NCBI RefSeq assembly: GCF_000819865.1
Contig: NZ_CDDF01000017.1
Coordinates: 1 to 64,000, forward strand
Length of the DNA: 64,000 nt
Direction of reading: 5' to 3'
From: Aeromonas eucrenophila
GTDB lineage: Bacteria; Pseudomonadota; Gammaproteobacteria; Enterobacterales; Aeromonadaceae
Below the pieces are notes generated by a model, which saw only the letters and a program-made list of their open reading frames with translations, did not search any database and was not told where the DNA came from. The position numbers were made by a program, and so were the translations under genes. Below, one piece after another: positions 47,886 through 55,470 of this stretch (the stretch's first letter is position 1; each line of letters opens with the position of its first letter).

Positions 47886-50103
47886 TCCACAACTCCAATT
47901 GATAGTGAGCATAATATGTCAAGCTATCATGAAAAGATTGCGAATTAACTAGACTTAGATCACATTTATGATTTAACAACACGTTATGTGCCGGATACAT
48001 TACATTTGTAATAATGTGACGTTGAACGGCAGGTGCATACTGCATCTGGTTTTGCTTAAATAAAATCTCGTCATCATGCTGAGTACAGTTATTGCCAGAG
48101 CTCCAAGGAGCGCAGCTATCGCCGCTTGAGGGCACCTCGCTACGCTCGCCAAACCCTGCGTCGCTACGCTCGCTCAACACCTCCTCGGCGCTCTCTGTTG
48201 GCTTCTCGCTTGTCTTGCGGCGCAGCACCCAGCCATCAAGCCGGGTCGCTTTTATGGTATTGCCTGCGGCTACACCCACGAGCCGGATCACGTCTTCCCC
48301 GTACTTGTTTTTGGCGGGGTCTATCAGGTGATGCAGCCGCACCGGTCGCGCATCCCGTGGGCACACAGGGCCGCCCATGGAATAGGTGAACTCCTTCCAG
48401 TTCGCTGCGTCCGCATAGCGGCGGCACTCCTCCATGATCTCGCTCTCGAGCGGGGCGACCGTGCGCCCCTCACTCTCTTGCACTCGCCCAGGTAGTCGCC
48501 GTAGCTCCCGCCACACGCTCACCGACGGCCCGCCCAGCTGCTGGAACTGTCGCAGGCCCCAGAGGGAGGCCCACGCCCTGACGCGCCGTGCGCCTTCACT
48601 GGCGGCGGTTTCGGCCTCTAGGTCGCCCTCGTCGCCTATCTGGTGGCCGTCGATATTCTTGGCGATGTACTTGACGATGTAGCCCACGGCCCCGCCTTTG
48701 GCCGGATCCATGACCTTCCAGTCAAAGCGCGGGGTGATGTCGCTATAGGGTCGTTTGCTCACGGGGTGGCGCTTGCGCTCAAGGTCGCCCTGGTCATGGC
48801 TCAGGGCGTAACGCTGCAGGGTGCTGATCAGCTCATGCTGCTGGGCAGGGTTCACGAACAGCAGCAGATGCCAATGAGGTGTGCCGTCGTGATGGGGCTC
48901 GACCACCCTAAAGCCGAAATACTCGATACCCCGGCGCGCGAGGGCAGCGCGGCAGCGCTTCCAGAGAGTGCCTAGATAGGTGTTGGTATCGCGGGGCGTG
49001 TGGCCCAGATACTTGGGGTTTTCCGTGGTGCGAGCGGGTTGGCCATGGCCTTGTGGGGTTGTTTTCCACGGGTGGTATTGGCTCGGCGCCGTCCAGGTGA
49101 AGAACAGGCCGATATAGCCCATCTCGTCGGCGGCATCTGAAAAGCCCCGCGCCCTTACCACCAGTTCGTCACGGCGGTTTGACGGGTTGGCCATGGAGCT
49201 GGCTACGGCATCGGCCAGGGAGATAGCGATGTCGTGCTCTTCGTTGTAGGCTTCCATGCTCTTGAGCCACTGCTCGGCGGCCAGCTGGCGCTCGTTGAAG
49301 GCGCGCAGGGCATAGCTGGACACATAGGGCGAGACGCCGCGCCGCACCTTGCCAAGCAAGATGGCGCAGTGCTCTCGGTACTGCTCCCACAGCTTGCGCA
49401 GTTTGCGCACCCACCATTGCGGGTCGAGCCAGCGGATAAGGTGGGCGGCGATGAAGGTGTCGCGGGTCTCGGTGCTCTTGAAGGCGGGCAGGGCGGGCAG
49501 GAAGCCCCAAGGCTTGAGGGGTTGGGCACAGACCCGCCAGAGGTACGTGGCGGGGACAGTGTTGGCTTGGTTGTTGGTGGCGGCATCCAGCAGGCGCTGA
49601 ACCCGCTCCACATAGTTCATGGCCAACCGCTCGCGGTGGTCTTTGTGCTGCAACTGGTCTAGCGGCTCGGGTAGGTCGGCCTGCACCTGCCGGAATACCT
49701 TCACTCGGTCGGATAGCCAGAGATTGGCGTCCCTACAGGTAATGTCCTTGAGGATAGCCGGCACCCGCCTTGCACAGTAGCCGCTGAACAGCTCGCCGAT
49801 AAGCTCATCAGGCAGCTGCACCGAGCCGCCTTTGCCGCGCTTGACCGAGAACATCAGCAGGTCGAGCGCCCAATCCAGGTCATAGGCTCCATGAACACCG
49901 ATGAAGTAAGAGCGGATGGTCTCTTCGCTGGCGGGGGCGTGGGTATCGCGCTGGCGTAGGGGCTTGTTGGCCTCTTCGAGCGGGTAAAATGGCTGGCGGT
50001 GATGGCGCAGGATATGGGTCACCCGAGTGACGTTGGCCCGCAGCACGGCGGCAGAGGGTTTGCGGCGGGGGTGGCCTTTATCGGAGAGAAGGGAGTTACT
50101 CAT
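47872..50103 (-). CDS. P2 gpA-type HUH replication initiation endonuclease
   Basis: Nicks the replication origin and starts rolling-circle-type replication. The 743-residue protein is close in size to P2 gpA (761). The HUH metal motif is PHHDGTPHWHLLLFV (about residue 410) and the tyrosine pair is YIVKYIAKNIDG (about residues 475-485), matching the Y-x3-Y arrangement of gpA. The ATG at 50103 overlaps the upstream stop (ATGA), so it is coupled to the 93-residue gene; the ORF could extend 30 codons further but without a start signal. The last 60 or so residues are of lower GC than the rest and look non-conserved, suggesting that the original 3' end was replaced by recombination. Confidence 0.9.
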   Translation of the reverse strand: MSNSLLSDKGHPRRKPSAAVLRANVTRVTHILRHHRQPFYPLEEANKPLRQRDTHAPASEETIRSYFIGVHGAYDLDWALDLLMFSVKRGKGGSVQLPDELIGELFSGYCARRVPAILKDITCRDANLWLSDRVKVFRQVQADLPEPLDQLQHKDHRERLAMNYVERVQRLLDAATNNQANTVPATYLWRVCAQPLKPWGFLPALPAFKSTETRDTFIAAHLIRWLDPQWWVRKLRKLWEQYREHCAILLGKVRRGVSPYVSSYALRAFNERQLAAEQWLKSMEAYNEEHDIAISLADAVASSMANPSNRRDELVVRARGFSDAADEMGYIGLFFTWTAPSQYHPWKTTPQGHGQPARTTENPKYLGHTPRDTNTYLGTLWKRCRAALARRGIEYFGFRVVEPHHDGTPHWHLLLFVNPAQQHELISTLQRYALSHDQGDLERKRHPVSKRPYSDITPRFDWKVMDPAKGGAVGYIVKYIAKNIDGHQIGDEGDLEAETAASEGARRVRAWASLWGLRQFQQLGGPSVSVWRELRRLPGRVQESEGRTVAPLESEIMEECRRYADAANWKEFTYSMGGPVCPRDARPVRLHHLIDPAKNKYGEDVIRLVGVAAGNTIKATRLDGWVLRRKTSEKPTESAEEVLSERSDAGFGERSEVPSSGDSCAPWSSGNNCTQHDDEILFKQNQMQYAPAVQRHIITNVMYPAHNVLLNHKCDLSLVNSQSFHDSLTYYAHYQLELWNGTI

Positions 50104-50381
50104 GCCTGACCCCCTACGTTTGCCCGTAGCGCCCTGGTGTGGGCGGTGGCGAGGGTGTGGGACTGGTGCAAGGTGGTGCGGGCCAGCTTGCACATGTGCA
50201 GCAGTGCCCGAGTCAGAGCCTTGTCATGAGTGCCCCTGACCCGTCGCCGGATGCGCAAAATGGCGAGGCGTGATTGCAGGCAATAAAGGCGGTGATGGTC
50301 GCGGCGTAGGGACTCACCCCAGAATGCGGACAAAACGAGTCCCTCCGCTTGCTGGGCGGCATTGAATTTGGTACTGTTCAT
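50100..50381 (-). CDS. Small basic protein coupled to the replication gene
   Basis: A 93-residue basic, mainly helical protein (SRLAILRIRRRVRGTHDKAL). I do not recognise a family. It is supported as a gene by the four-base ATGA overlap of its stop with the rep start and by its place in the operon. Its ribosome binding site is weak. By position it is comparable to the small unnamed ORFs between B and A in P2. Confidence 0.55.
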   Translation of the reverse strand: MNSTKFNAAQQAEGLVLSAFWGESLRRDHHRLYCLQSRLAILRIRRRVRGTHDKALTRALLHMCKLARTTLHQSHTLATAHTRALRANVGGQA

Positions 50382-50418
50382 GGGTCTTATCTATCTTGTC
50401 AGGTGGATAAACACTGAG

Positions 50419-50438
50419 GGGAGCCTGGCCGGGCTCCC
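50419..50438. repeat. Hairpin between the Psu-like candidate and the 93-residue gene
   Basis: GGGAGCC and GGCTCCC pair around TGGCCG in the 115-base gap (50382-50496). On the minus strand, the direction of the operon, no T-run follows, so it may attenuate or process the transcript rather than end it. Confidence 0.45.
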
Positions 50439-50496
50439 TTCTTCATTTCTGGCGTTTAGCTTCCAGCTCGTTGTTTCTTCCTTGGGTTATCCCTGC

Positions 50497-51210
50497 TTAT
50501 TTCTCTTCCAGCTCCCGCTGCAAACACTGGCGCTTGCCTGGGCTGTTGCACAGCTCCAGCAGGTCAGCTGCTTGCGGACGGGTCGAGGTGGCCAGCGCCT
50601 CACGGGCGGCGAGGTTGTCACCGTCCAGCGCCACTCGCTCGCCGTTCATAGCCTCTTTGAGGGCATGGGCCAGTTCGTTGTGCGCCCACTTGCGAGCTCC
50701 CTCCATCCCCATCAGGCTGGCCTTGGCGCGGGTCAGGGTGGCCAACTCGGTCAGGTGCCCCTTGAGTGGCTTGAGGATGGACGGCATCACCTTGTGGTCG
50801 AGGTAGCTTTCATAGCCTCCGGCGACCATGCTCTGGGCGCTGTTGGCGGCCAGCTGGGTCTGATAGAGCGGCATGGCCAAGCGCTTCTCTTGGCGCTCGG
50901 ACAGGGCGGCGGCTTCCTTGGCATCCTCAAGCAGCTCTGTCAGCTCGCGGTATTCCCGCGCGGCCTCCAGCGACACCACTCCGCCCATCAGCTGATTAAT
51001 CCGTCCTTGGCGCAGCTCTTCACGGCGGGCTTTGGCAGCGGGAATTTGTGCCAGCAAGGTTTTGCGCTGTTCACGCAGGGTCAAAATCTCGCTATCCAGC
51101 GCCATCAGCTTGGCGTGTTCGCTTTGGAACAGGGCCACGTGTTCATCCAGGCGGCTGGCACGGGTAGCGGCGGGGGCGGTCGGGACAATGTGCAAAGTAG
51201 CTTGTGACAT
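50497..51210 (-). CDS. Helical protein after gpN, candidate Psu/Sid-like capsid accessory
   Basis: A 237-residue, almost entirely helical protein with coiled-coil segments (VALFQSEHAKLMALDSEILTL, about residues 25-45; EYRELTELLEDAKEAAAL, about 85-102). It is not P2 gpM (terminase small subunit), which would be expected after N in a phage. The C-terminal half (LKGHLTELATL, ARKWAHNELAHALKEAM, AREALATSTRPQAADLL) follows the same order of short motifs as P4 Psu (ELMGYSELTAI, RATDALREAL, DILTTIGFRPDVASV), judged by eye and from memory. Psu decorates P4 capsids and inhibits Rho. The ATG at 51210 starts four bases after the gpN stop, so coupling with capsid synthesis is likely. Assignment to Psu is tentative. 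Confidence 0.5.
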   Translation of the reverse strand: MSQATLHIVPTAPAATRASRLDEHVALFQSEHAKLMALDSEILTLREQRKTLLAQIPAAKARREELRQGRINQLMGGVVSLEAAREYRELTELLEDAKEAAALSERQEKRLAMPLYQTQLAANSAQSMVAGGYESYLDHKVMPSILKPLKGHLTELATLTRAKASLMGMEGARKWAHNELAHALKEAMNGERVALDGDNLAAREALATSTRPQAADLLELCNSPGKRQCLQRELEEK

Positions 51211-51214
51211 GGGG

Positions 51215-52180
51215 TTACTCCTGAGTGGCGAGGGTGATGGTGTCAAAGGCGGCGTAGGCGGTGGGGATGCCCAAGGCGTAGGACTGGGCGCGGTTGTAAC
51301 GAATGCCCCAGCTGGCGATGTCGTCAATCTCCCCCGCATTGAGGCGGTGGGTGCGGTTGACGGTGAGCACTTGCAGGTTTTCGACCAGGGTGATGGCGAG
51401 GTAGGTGCTGGGCATGTGCTGGTGAGAGATAAAGGGCAGGTCAGCAATCTTCATGCGCTGCTGCTTGTCCCGTACCTGTCCTGGCTTGAGGTGGGCTTGC
51501 TGGTGAGCGCGCAGCAGGTCGCCGCCGACCATCACGATTAAGCGCGGGTCTTGGCGGTAGGCTTCTGGCAGCTTCTCAAGCAGGGCATAGGCCATGGCGT
51601 CCAGGTCGGTGTAATCGCCCTTGCCACTCGGGTCGAAGGTGACCACATCACGCAGCACCCGTAGCCCCTCGGGGTCAGCCGCCTCGGCCAGGGCGGGCCA
51701 ACCCATCATCACATCTTCCCCGTTCGGGTTGGCCACGGGGTCGGTGTTGGTGGCGGCGGATTGGCCATGGAAGCCAACCCGTATCAGGTCATCCCCAAAG
51801 GCGACCAATGCCAGCTCTTCGAGCAGGTTGTTAGCTTGGCGCTGGTCGAGCCCCGCCAGCATTTGGGCCAGTTGCTGCCACGTCCAGATAGCGCTGCTGT
51901 CCAGCTCCTCAAATTCATGTTTGCGCTTGCTCGGCTCTGCCTGGACAAGGAAGCGCCCTTGCGCCTTGCGACCGCTGCGCAGCCCTGGCTTGAGCGGGTC
52001 AAAGCGGGGGGCGGTATGGTCCTCTACCCCCTGAATAGACACCATCCACAGAAACGGGGTCGCCTGCACGATGGCCGCCGTCAGCGCCATGCTCGTGGCC
52101 TCGTCCAGGTTGCCAAAGCTGGCTTGGGGCGCAGGGGTAAAACTCAGGCGCACGTCGTGCAGCAGGTCAGATAAGTTCAT
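51215..52180 (-). CDS. P2-family major capsid protein (gpN-like)
   Basis: Main shell protein with the HK97 fold. The 321-residue product (P2 gpN has 357) aligns with gpN through GFHGQSAATNTDPVANPN-GEDVMMGW, FDPSGKGDYTDLDAMAYALLEK, YRQDPRLIVMVGGDLL and LVENLQVLTVNRTHRL, in the same order. The ATG at 52180 follows AAGGAG with nine-base spacing; the ORF itself begins 18 codons earlier without a signal. It follows the gpO-like scaffold gene by 13 bases. No portal (Q), terminase (P, M) or completion (L) gene accompanies it, unlike any complete P2-like phage. Confidence 0.85.
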   Translation of the reverse strand: MNLSDLLHDVRLSFTPAPQASFGNLDEATSMALTAAIVQATPFLWMVSIQGVEDHTAPRFDPLKPGLRSGRKAQGRFLVQAEPSKRKHEFEELDSSAIWTWQQLAQMLAGLDQRQANNLLEELALVAFGDDLIRVGFHGQSAATNTDPVANPNGEDVMMGWPALAEAADPEGLRVLRDVVTFDPSGKGDYTDLDAMAYALLEKLPEAYRQDPRLIVMVGGDLLRAHQQAHLKPGQVRDKQQRMKIADLPFISHQHMPSTYLAITLVENLQVLTVNRTHRLNAGEIDDIASWGIRYNRAQSYALGIPTAYAAFDTITLATQE

Positions 52181-52193
52181 TGGGTGGGGCTCC

Positions 52194-52826
52194 TTAGCAA
52201 GGGCGGTAGTGGTTGGCATGGCTGGGGTCGTCACTGCGGTCAGCGGCGGGCGCGGGTGGCTGGTTGGGACGGTAGGGGGTGAGGCTGTCGAGCTTCTGGC
52301 TAAGTGCCGTCAGTCCGGCAGACAGGGCCTCCAACTGGTTAAACATCTGCTCGGGTTTTGATGCCCGGGAAGCGGGAATGGCGGGAGCAGGCGCCGGCAC
52401 AGGCACCACCAACGGGCGCGCACTCGGCGACTTGGCGCTAAATTGCAGCTGGGTTAGCCCTGTCAGCGTCGGCTGGTCGGTGACTGTGACGCCAGCCAGA
52501 TACCATTTGCCGGTGCCCGCAAAATTCTCGCTGGCCTCAATGGTGCAAAAGCCATGGGTGCCGTGGATGTTGAGGTCAATCAGCTCTAGGGTAGGGCACA
52601 GCACCGCCAGCAGCTTGAGCTGGCCACCTTCCTCCTGCACCTTCACCGCATCCACATACCCGAGTGGGCGAGCACGCACCCCCTCCGGCCAGAGGTTGGC
52701 AATATAGAAACTGGTGTCGTAGGAGTCGGCCAGCTCGCGCAGGCACTCGGGGCTGACGGTGCGTCCGTCCAGTGTTGGTCCTGCGGTGGCGATACAAATC
52801 CAGCCTGTTTTTACCTGACTGCTCAT
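52194..52826 (-). CDS. P2-family capsid scaffold (gpO-like) with degenerate protease triad
   Basis: Internal scaffold for capsid assembly; in P2 it is also the maturation protease. The 210-residue protein (P2 gpO has 284) shares TLDGRTVSPECLRELADSYD with P2 CDGRVISAQDIQEMAETFD, and ASENFAGTGKWYLAGVTVTDQP with QPNFANTGKCYLVGLAVTDDP. P2's triad is Asp19, His48, Ser107. Here Asp20 remains, the His position falls on Pro47/Glu48 in NLWPEG, and Ser107 aligns with Thr95 in GFCTIEA. The C-terminal scaffold part is shortened, with a coiled-coil-like EQMFNQLEALSAGLTALSQKLDSL-type helix at about 158-182. Its start overlaps the zinc-finger gene stop (ATGA). Confidence 0.83.
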   Translation of the reverse strand: MSSQVKTGWICIATAGPTLDGRTVSPECLRELADSYDTSFYIANLWPEGVRARPLGYVDAVKVQEEGGQLKLLAVLCPTLELIDLNIHGTHGFCTIEASENFAGTGKWYLAGVTVTDQPTLTGLTQLQFSAKSPSARPLVVPVPAPAPAIPASRASKPEQMFNQLEALSAGLTALSQKLDSLTPYRPNQPPAPAADRSDDPSHANHYRPC

Positions 52827-53143
52827 GCAGGCCTCCGCAGCGTCACAACCGGTTTATCCCGCTCTTGGGCGGCCAACATGTTCAGCTGTTGCTGACGCTC
52901 GTTCACGCTTTCGCACAGTGAGCCGTGCGCCTCTGGCGACAATCCCCGTGCTAGATTCATGGCCATGTCACTGGCGCGTTTAGCCGAAGGGCTCAGGGTG
53001 TGGCTATAGGCTAGGGTGGACACCCAGGAGTGCCCGCAACTGGCGTCCGTGCATTGGCAATAGAGGTTGGCGACGCCCGCAGTCATGCGGTTGGTCTTGG
53101 TGATACGACCCAGCTGGCCGCACTCGGTGCACATCACGCGCAT
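52823..53143 (-). CDS. Ogr/Delta-like zinc-finger regulator
   Basis: A 106-residue protein whose N-terminus MRVMCTECGQLGRITKTNRM, then YCQCTDASCGHSWVSTLAYSHTLSP, carries the C-x2-C...C-x4-C pattern of P2 Ogr and P4 Delta, activators of P2 and P4 late promoters. The C-terminal 40 residues (AHGSLCESVNERQQQLNMLA) have no clear counterpart. ATG 53143 places the zinc finger at the start; the ORF itself extends 19 codons upstream. Located within the early-type operon just before gpO, it could turn on helper late genes or the element's own capsid genes. Confidence 0.78.
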   Translation of the reverse strand: MRVMCTECGQLGRITKTNRMTAGVANLYCQCTDASCGHSWVSTLAYSHTLSPSAKRASDMAMNLARGLSPEAHGSLCESVNERQQQLNMLAAQERDKPVVTLRRPA

Positions 53144-53334
53144 AGATTCCCCCGAAGCGGATTGACGGGTTGTGGCAAGTGCTGCCAGAGCGCGCCCCAT
53201 GCCAAGGCATCGGGTTGCTCAATGGCGGCGAGGTAGTCAGGCAGGTGGATGAAGCGCTGGCAGGCTGGGCTGGCCAGCTTGCGACGTTGGAGTCGCAGGT
53301 TGCGCAAGGCGCAGGGGATAGATAAGATGCTCAT
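53134..53334 (-). CDS. Small hypothetical protein in the satellite operon
   Basis: A 66-residue protein (MSILSIPCALRNLRLQRRKLA...) with an arginine-rich start. No family recognised. It is supported by tight overlaps: its ATG shares bases with the preceding stop (TGATG at 53336-53332) and its end overlaps the next gene by ten bases. Confidence 0.5.
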   Translation of the reverse strand: MSILSIPCALRNLRLQRRKLASPACQRFIHLPDYLAAIEQPDALAWGALWQHLPQPVNPLRGNLCA

Positions 53335-53573
53335 CAAATCAAGCCCTCTAAAGCTGATTTGGAAACCCCGTTTGGTGTTGGCGCACCGTTAAGCGGGGTT
53401 TTTCTTTGCCCGTCATTCAGGGTTTGCAGCACCGCCAGCTTGCGCGACAGGCATTGCGCCCCCTTATCATGGCTGGCCCGTTGCTGGCGGCGGCTCACCT
53501 GCTCGACGGTTTCGCGCAGCAACTGCGCCCCCGCCATGTTCAGGGCCGTCTGTTCAGTCCATGCCTGGTTCAT
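53334..53573 (-). CDS. Small hypothetical protein after Cox
   Basis: A 79-residue protein (MNQAWTEQTALNMAGAQLL...) with a helical, glutamine- and arginine-rich middle (ETVEQVSRRQQRASHDKG). No family recognised. Its ATG overlaps the Cox stop (ATGA at 53573-53570) and its stop overlaps the next ATG, so it belongs to a translationally coupled series. P2 orf78 occupies this place in the helper-type genome. Confidence 0.5.
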   Translation of the reverse strand: MNQAWTEQTALNMAGAQLLRETVEQVSRRQQRASHDKGAQCLSRKLAVLQTLNDGQRKTPLNGAPTPNGVSKSALEGLI

Positions 53574-53899
53574 ACCGGACTCCCCAGCCCCAGCCAAGAC
53601 AACCAGCCGTCACGGATCTCACGGGGGCGGCTCTCAAAGGCCAGTTTCATGCCTTCGTTCCATGCCGGAAGGTAGATCCAGTATTCAGCCGGAGCGGTTG
53701 GGTTTAGGGGATTGCGCATCGGCACCACGGGCACCTTGCCCTTTTCGATCATCCCCCGCACGGCGCCCTTGGTCTTGCCTATCATCTTGGCGAAGACCTC
53801 TACGGGGACGGCATCCGAGGCGTTGATCATGGGCTCGAGCACTAGCGCGACACGTGGGTCGGCCTCGTTCAGCGGTTGGCTTTGGGTTGCTGCTGTCAT
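53570..53899 (-). CDS. P2 Cox-like excisionase/repressor
   Basis: Directionality factor that switches integrase to excision and represses the lysogeny promoter. The 109-residue protein contains FAKMIGKTKGAVRGMIEKGKVPV and EYWIYLPAWNEGMKLAFESRPREIRDGWLSWLGLG, almost the whole of P2 Cox in order, with an N-terminal extension of about 20 residues. ATG 53899 has AGGGAG eight bases upstream. It is divergent from the C repressor gene across a 107-base control region, exactly as in P2. Confidence 0.92.
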   Translation of the reverse strand: MTAATQSQPLNEADPRVALVLEPMINASDAVPVEVFAKMIGKTKGAVRGMIEKGKVPVVPMRNPLNPTAPAEYWIYLPAWNEGMKLAFESRPREIRDGWLSWLGLGSPV

Positions 53900-53957
53900 C
53901 TGATATTCTCCCTTGTTAGCTATCAGTGGGCCGTAATGGGTCATAATGGCTATTATT

Positions 53958-53974
53958 GGAGTAATGTTTACTCC
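53958..53974. promoter_or_regulatory. Candidate repressor operator between cox and C
   Basis: GGAGTAA-TGT-TTACTCC is a perfect 7-bp inverted repeat in the centre of the divergent cox/C control region (53900-54006). Two near-direct repeats, GTAATGGG and ATAATGGC, lie beside it at about 53932-53950. P2-type C repressors bind short direct repeats in this location, so which element is used is uncertain. Confidence 0.55.
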
Positions 53975-54006
53975 GATTGGGTAAATTCTTTATCTAAGGG
54001 GAGATT

Positions 54007-54306
54007 ATGTCAATAGAAACAGCTGAGAAATTGAAGCTGATGAGGGAGTCTGAGCGCCTAAATAGAAGGCAACTATCTGAATTAACAGAGATTCCTTACA
54101 GTTCACTTTCTAGTTATGAAGGTGGGACGAAAGAGATCAGCATGAAAGCTGTCAAAAAGCTTTTCTCTGTGCCGCAGTTCAGCAAGTACATGATGTGGTT
54201 TTTAACTGACAAGATTGCACCTGAAGCCGGGCAAATCGCGCCGGTTCTCGCACACTTTGGGCAAGAGGAAGGGGACTCATCCCTCTCCGACCAGAAAATT
54301 GGCTAA
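54007..54306 (+). CDS. P2 C-type immunity repressor
   Basis: Maintains lysogeny by repressing the early promoter. The 99-residue protein equals P2 C in length. It shares the order SEKLxLMRxSExLxRxQL, LTEIPYSSLSSYEGG (recognition helix) and VPQFSKYMMWFLTDKIAPEAGQIAPVLAHFGQ with P2 C. AGGGGAGATT precedes the ATG at 54007. Convergence with P2 C implies that the element responds to P2-type control circuits, and a helper's antirepressor could act here. Confidence 0.92.
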   Translation: MSIETAEKLKLMRESERLNRRQLSELTEIPYSSLSSYEGGTKEISMKAVKKLFSVPQFSKYMMWFLTDKIAPEAGQIAPVLAHFGQEEGDSSLSDQKIG

Positions 54307-54372
54307 CCCTGCATGAGGCGTTTCTCGACGCCATAGAATCATCGGGATTGAGTTACATCGGAGGGCTTCGCT

Positions 54373-55359
54373 ATGTCGATTAAGAAGCTCGATGATGGTC
54401 GTTATGAAGTGGACGTAAGACCGACGGGGCGTTACGGAAAACGCATCCGGCGGAAGTTTGCCAAGAAGCATGAAGCAACCGCCTTTGAGCGGTATGTGTT
54501 GGCAAACCAGCATGACAAGGCGTGGATAGAGAAACCGAAGGATGCCCGGCCATTGTCCGAGCTTATCCAACTCTGGTGGCTCTATCATGGGCAGAACATG
54601 AAGTGGGGAACGAGCGCACGTCAAACCCTGGAGTTGGTTGAACGGCAGATGGGTAACCCCTGCGCTTTTCAGATTGATGACCGCGCAATTGCGGTGCTTC
54701 GATCTCGATTGCTCAGTCAGGGCATCAAGGCTTCAACCGTGAACCGGCGTCTTATCACCTTGGGCGGGATGTTCACTTTTCTCATTGATGCTGGGATGTA
54801 TCATGCTCCCCATCCATTAAGAGAAATGAAGAAGCTCAAAGAGGCTCCCACCGCCATGAGTTATTTATCCCAGAGCGAGATCACGGGGTTACTCAGTCGG
54901 TTAGAGGGTGAGAACCGTAAGCTGGCCGTGCTGTGCTTGAGCACTGGCGCTCGGTGGGGAGAAGCAGTCGCACTCAGGGCTGAACATGTCATCAATCAAC
55001 GGGTGATGTTTGTGGCCACCAAGAACGGCAAAACGCGCGTAGTACCGATCTCGGCAGATGTCTCGGCACAATTAGCTGATGGAAGGTCGGGGCGGTTATT
55101 CCCGAAGGTTGATTATCTGACGGTGCGGCAGGTGCTGCGAGAGGTGAAACCGGACTTGCCACAGGGGCAGGCGTCCCATGTATTGCGGCACACCTTCGCT
55201 ACCCATTTTATGGCTAATGGCGGGAACATCATCACGCTGCAGCGGATCTTGGGCCATGCGAACATCCAGCAGACAATGACCTATGCGCATTTTGCGCCGG
55301 ACTATCTGCAGGATGCCATCACCTTCAACCCACTACGAGGAGGGACTGGCATTGAGTGA
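54373..55359 (+). CDS. P2-type tyrosine integrase
   Basis: Site-specific recombinase for integration and excision. The 328-residue protein aligns with P2 Int from the first residues (MSIKKLDDGRYEVDVRPTGR) to the end. The N-terminal arm-binding domain is intact. Catalytic residues are visible: Arg194 in STGARWGEA, His269-x-x-Arg272 in HVLRHTFATHF, His295 in LGHANIQQ and Tyr304 in TMTYAHFAPDYLQDA. It is 66 bases downstream of the repressor gene, probably in the same transcript, and ends 111 bases before the right attachment repeat, the P2 arrangement. Confidence 0.96.
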   Translation: MSIKKLDDGRYEVDVRPTGRYGKRIRRKFAKKHEATAFERYVLANQHDKAWIEKPKDARPLSELIQLWWLYHGQNMKWGTSARQTLELVERQMGNPCAFQIDDRAIAVLRSRLLSQGIKASTVNRRLITLGGMFTFLIDAGMYHAPHPLREMKKLKEAPTAMSYLSQSEITGLLSRLEGENRKLAVLCLSTGARWGEAVALRAEHVINQRVMFVATKNGKTRVVPISADVSAQLADGRSGRLFPKVDYLTVRQVLREVKPDLPQGQASHVLRHTFATHFMANGGNIITLQRILGHANIQQTMTYAHFAPDYLQDAITFNPLRGGTGIE

Positions 55360-55431
55360 CCACCAGGTGTCCACACTTAGGGTCATTTTGCCTTGTGATA
55401 TAGGGGCATAGTGGTAGCTAAGTGATTGATC

Positions 55432-55458
55432 CCCCGTGCAGTGGATTGCTGCACGGGG
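55432..55458 (+). terminator. Strong hairpin between int and the right attachment site
   Basis: CCCCGTGCAG-TGGATTG-CTGCACGGGG: a perfect 10-bp stem. No T-run follows directly, but a second hairpin (GCTCC-TTTC-GGGGC then GTTTTT, 55469-55487) lies ten bases on, and together they could end int and DUF1338 transcripts. Confidence 0.55.
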
Positions 55459-55470
55459 TAGCTCAAAGCT

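Noticed and set aside
50262..50270. GGCGAGGCG, identical to the first nine bases of the P2/P4 cos core as I recall it
   Set aside because: The match stops after nine bases, it lies inside the coding sequence of the 93-residue gene, and nine bases of GC-rich sequence arise easily by chance. The packaging site of the element remains unidentified.
50497..51447. gpM-like terminase small subunit at the position after gpN
   Set aside because: No resemblance to P2 gpM; the sequence is coiled-coil rich and the upstream part of the ORF overlaps gpN in another frame without a start signal.
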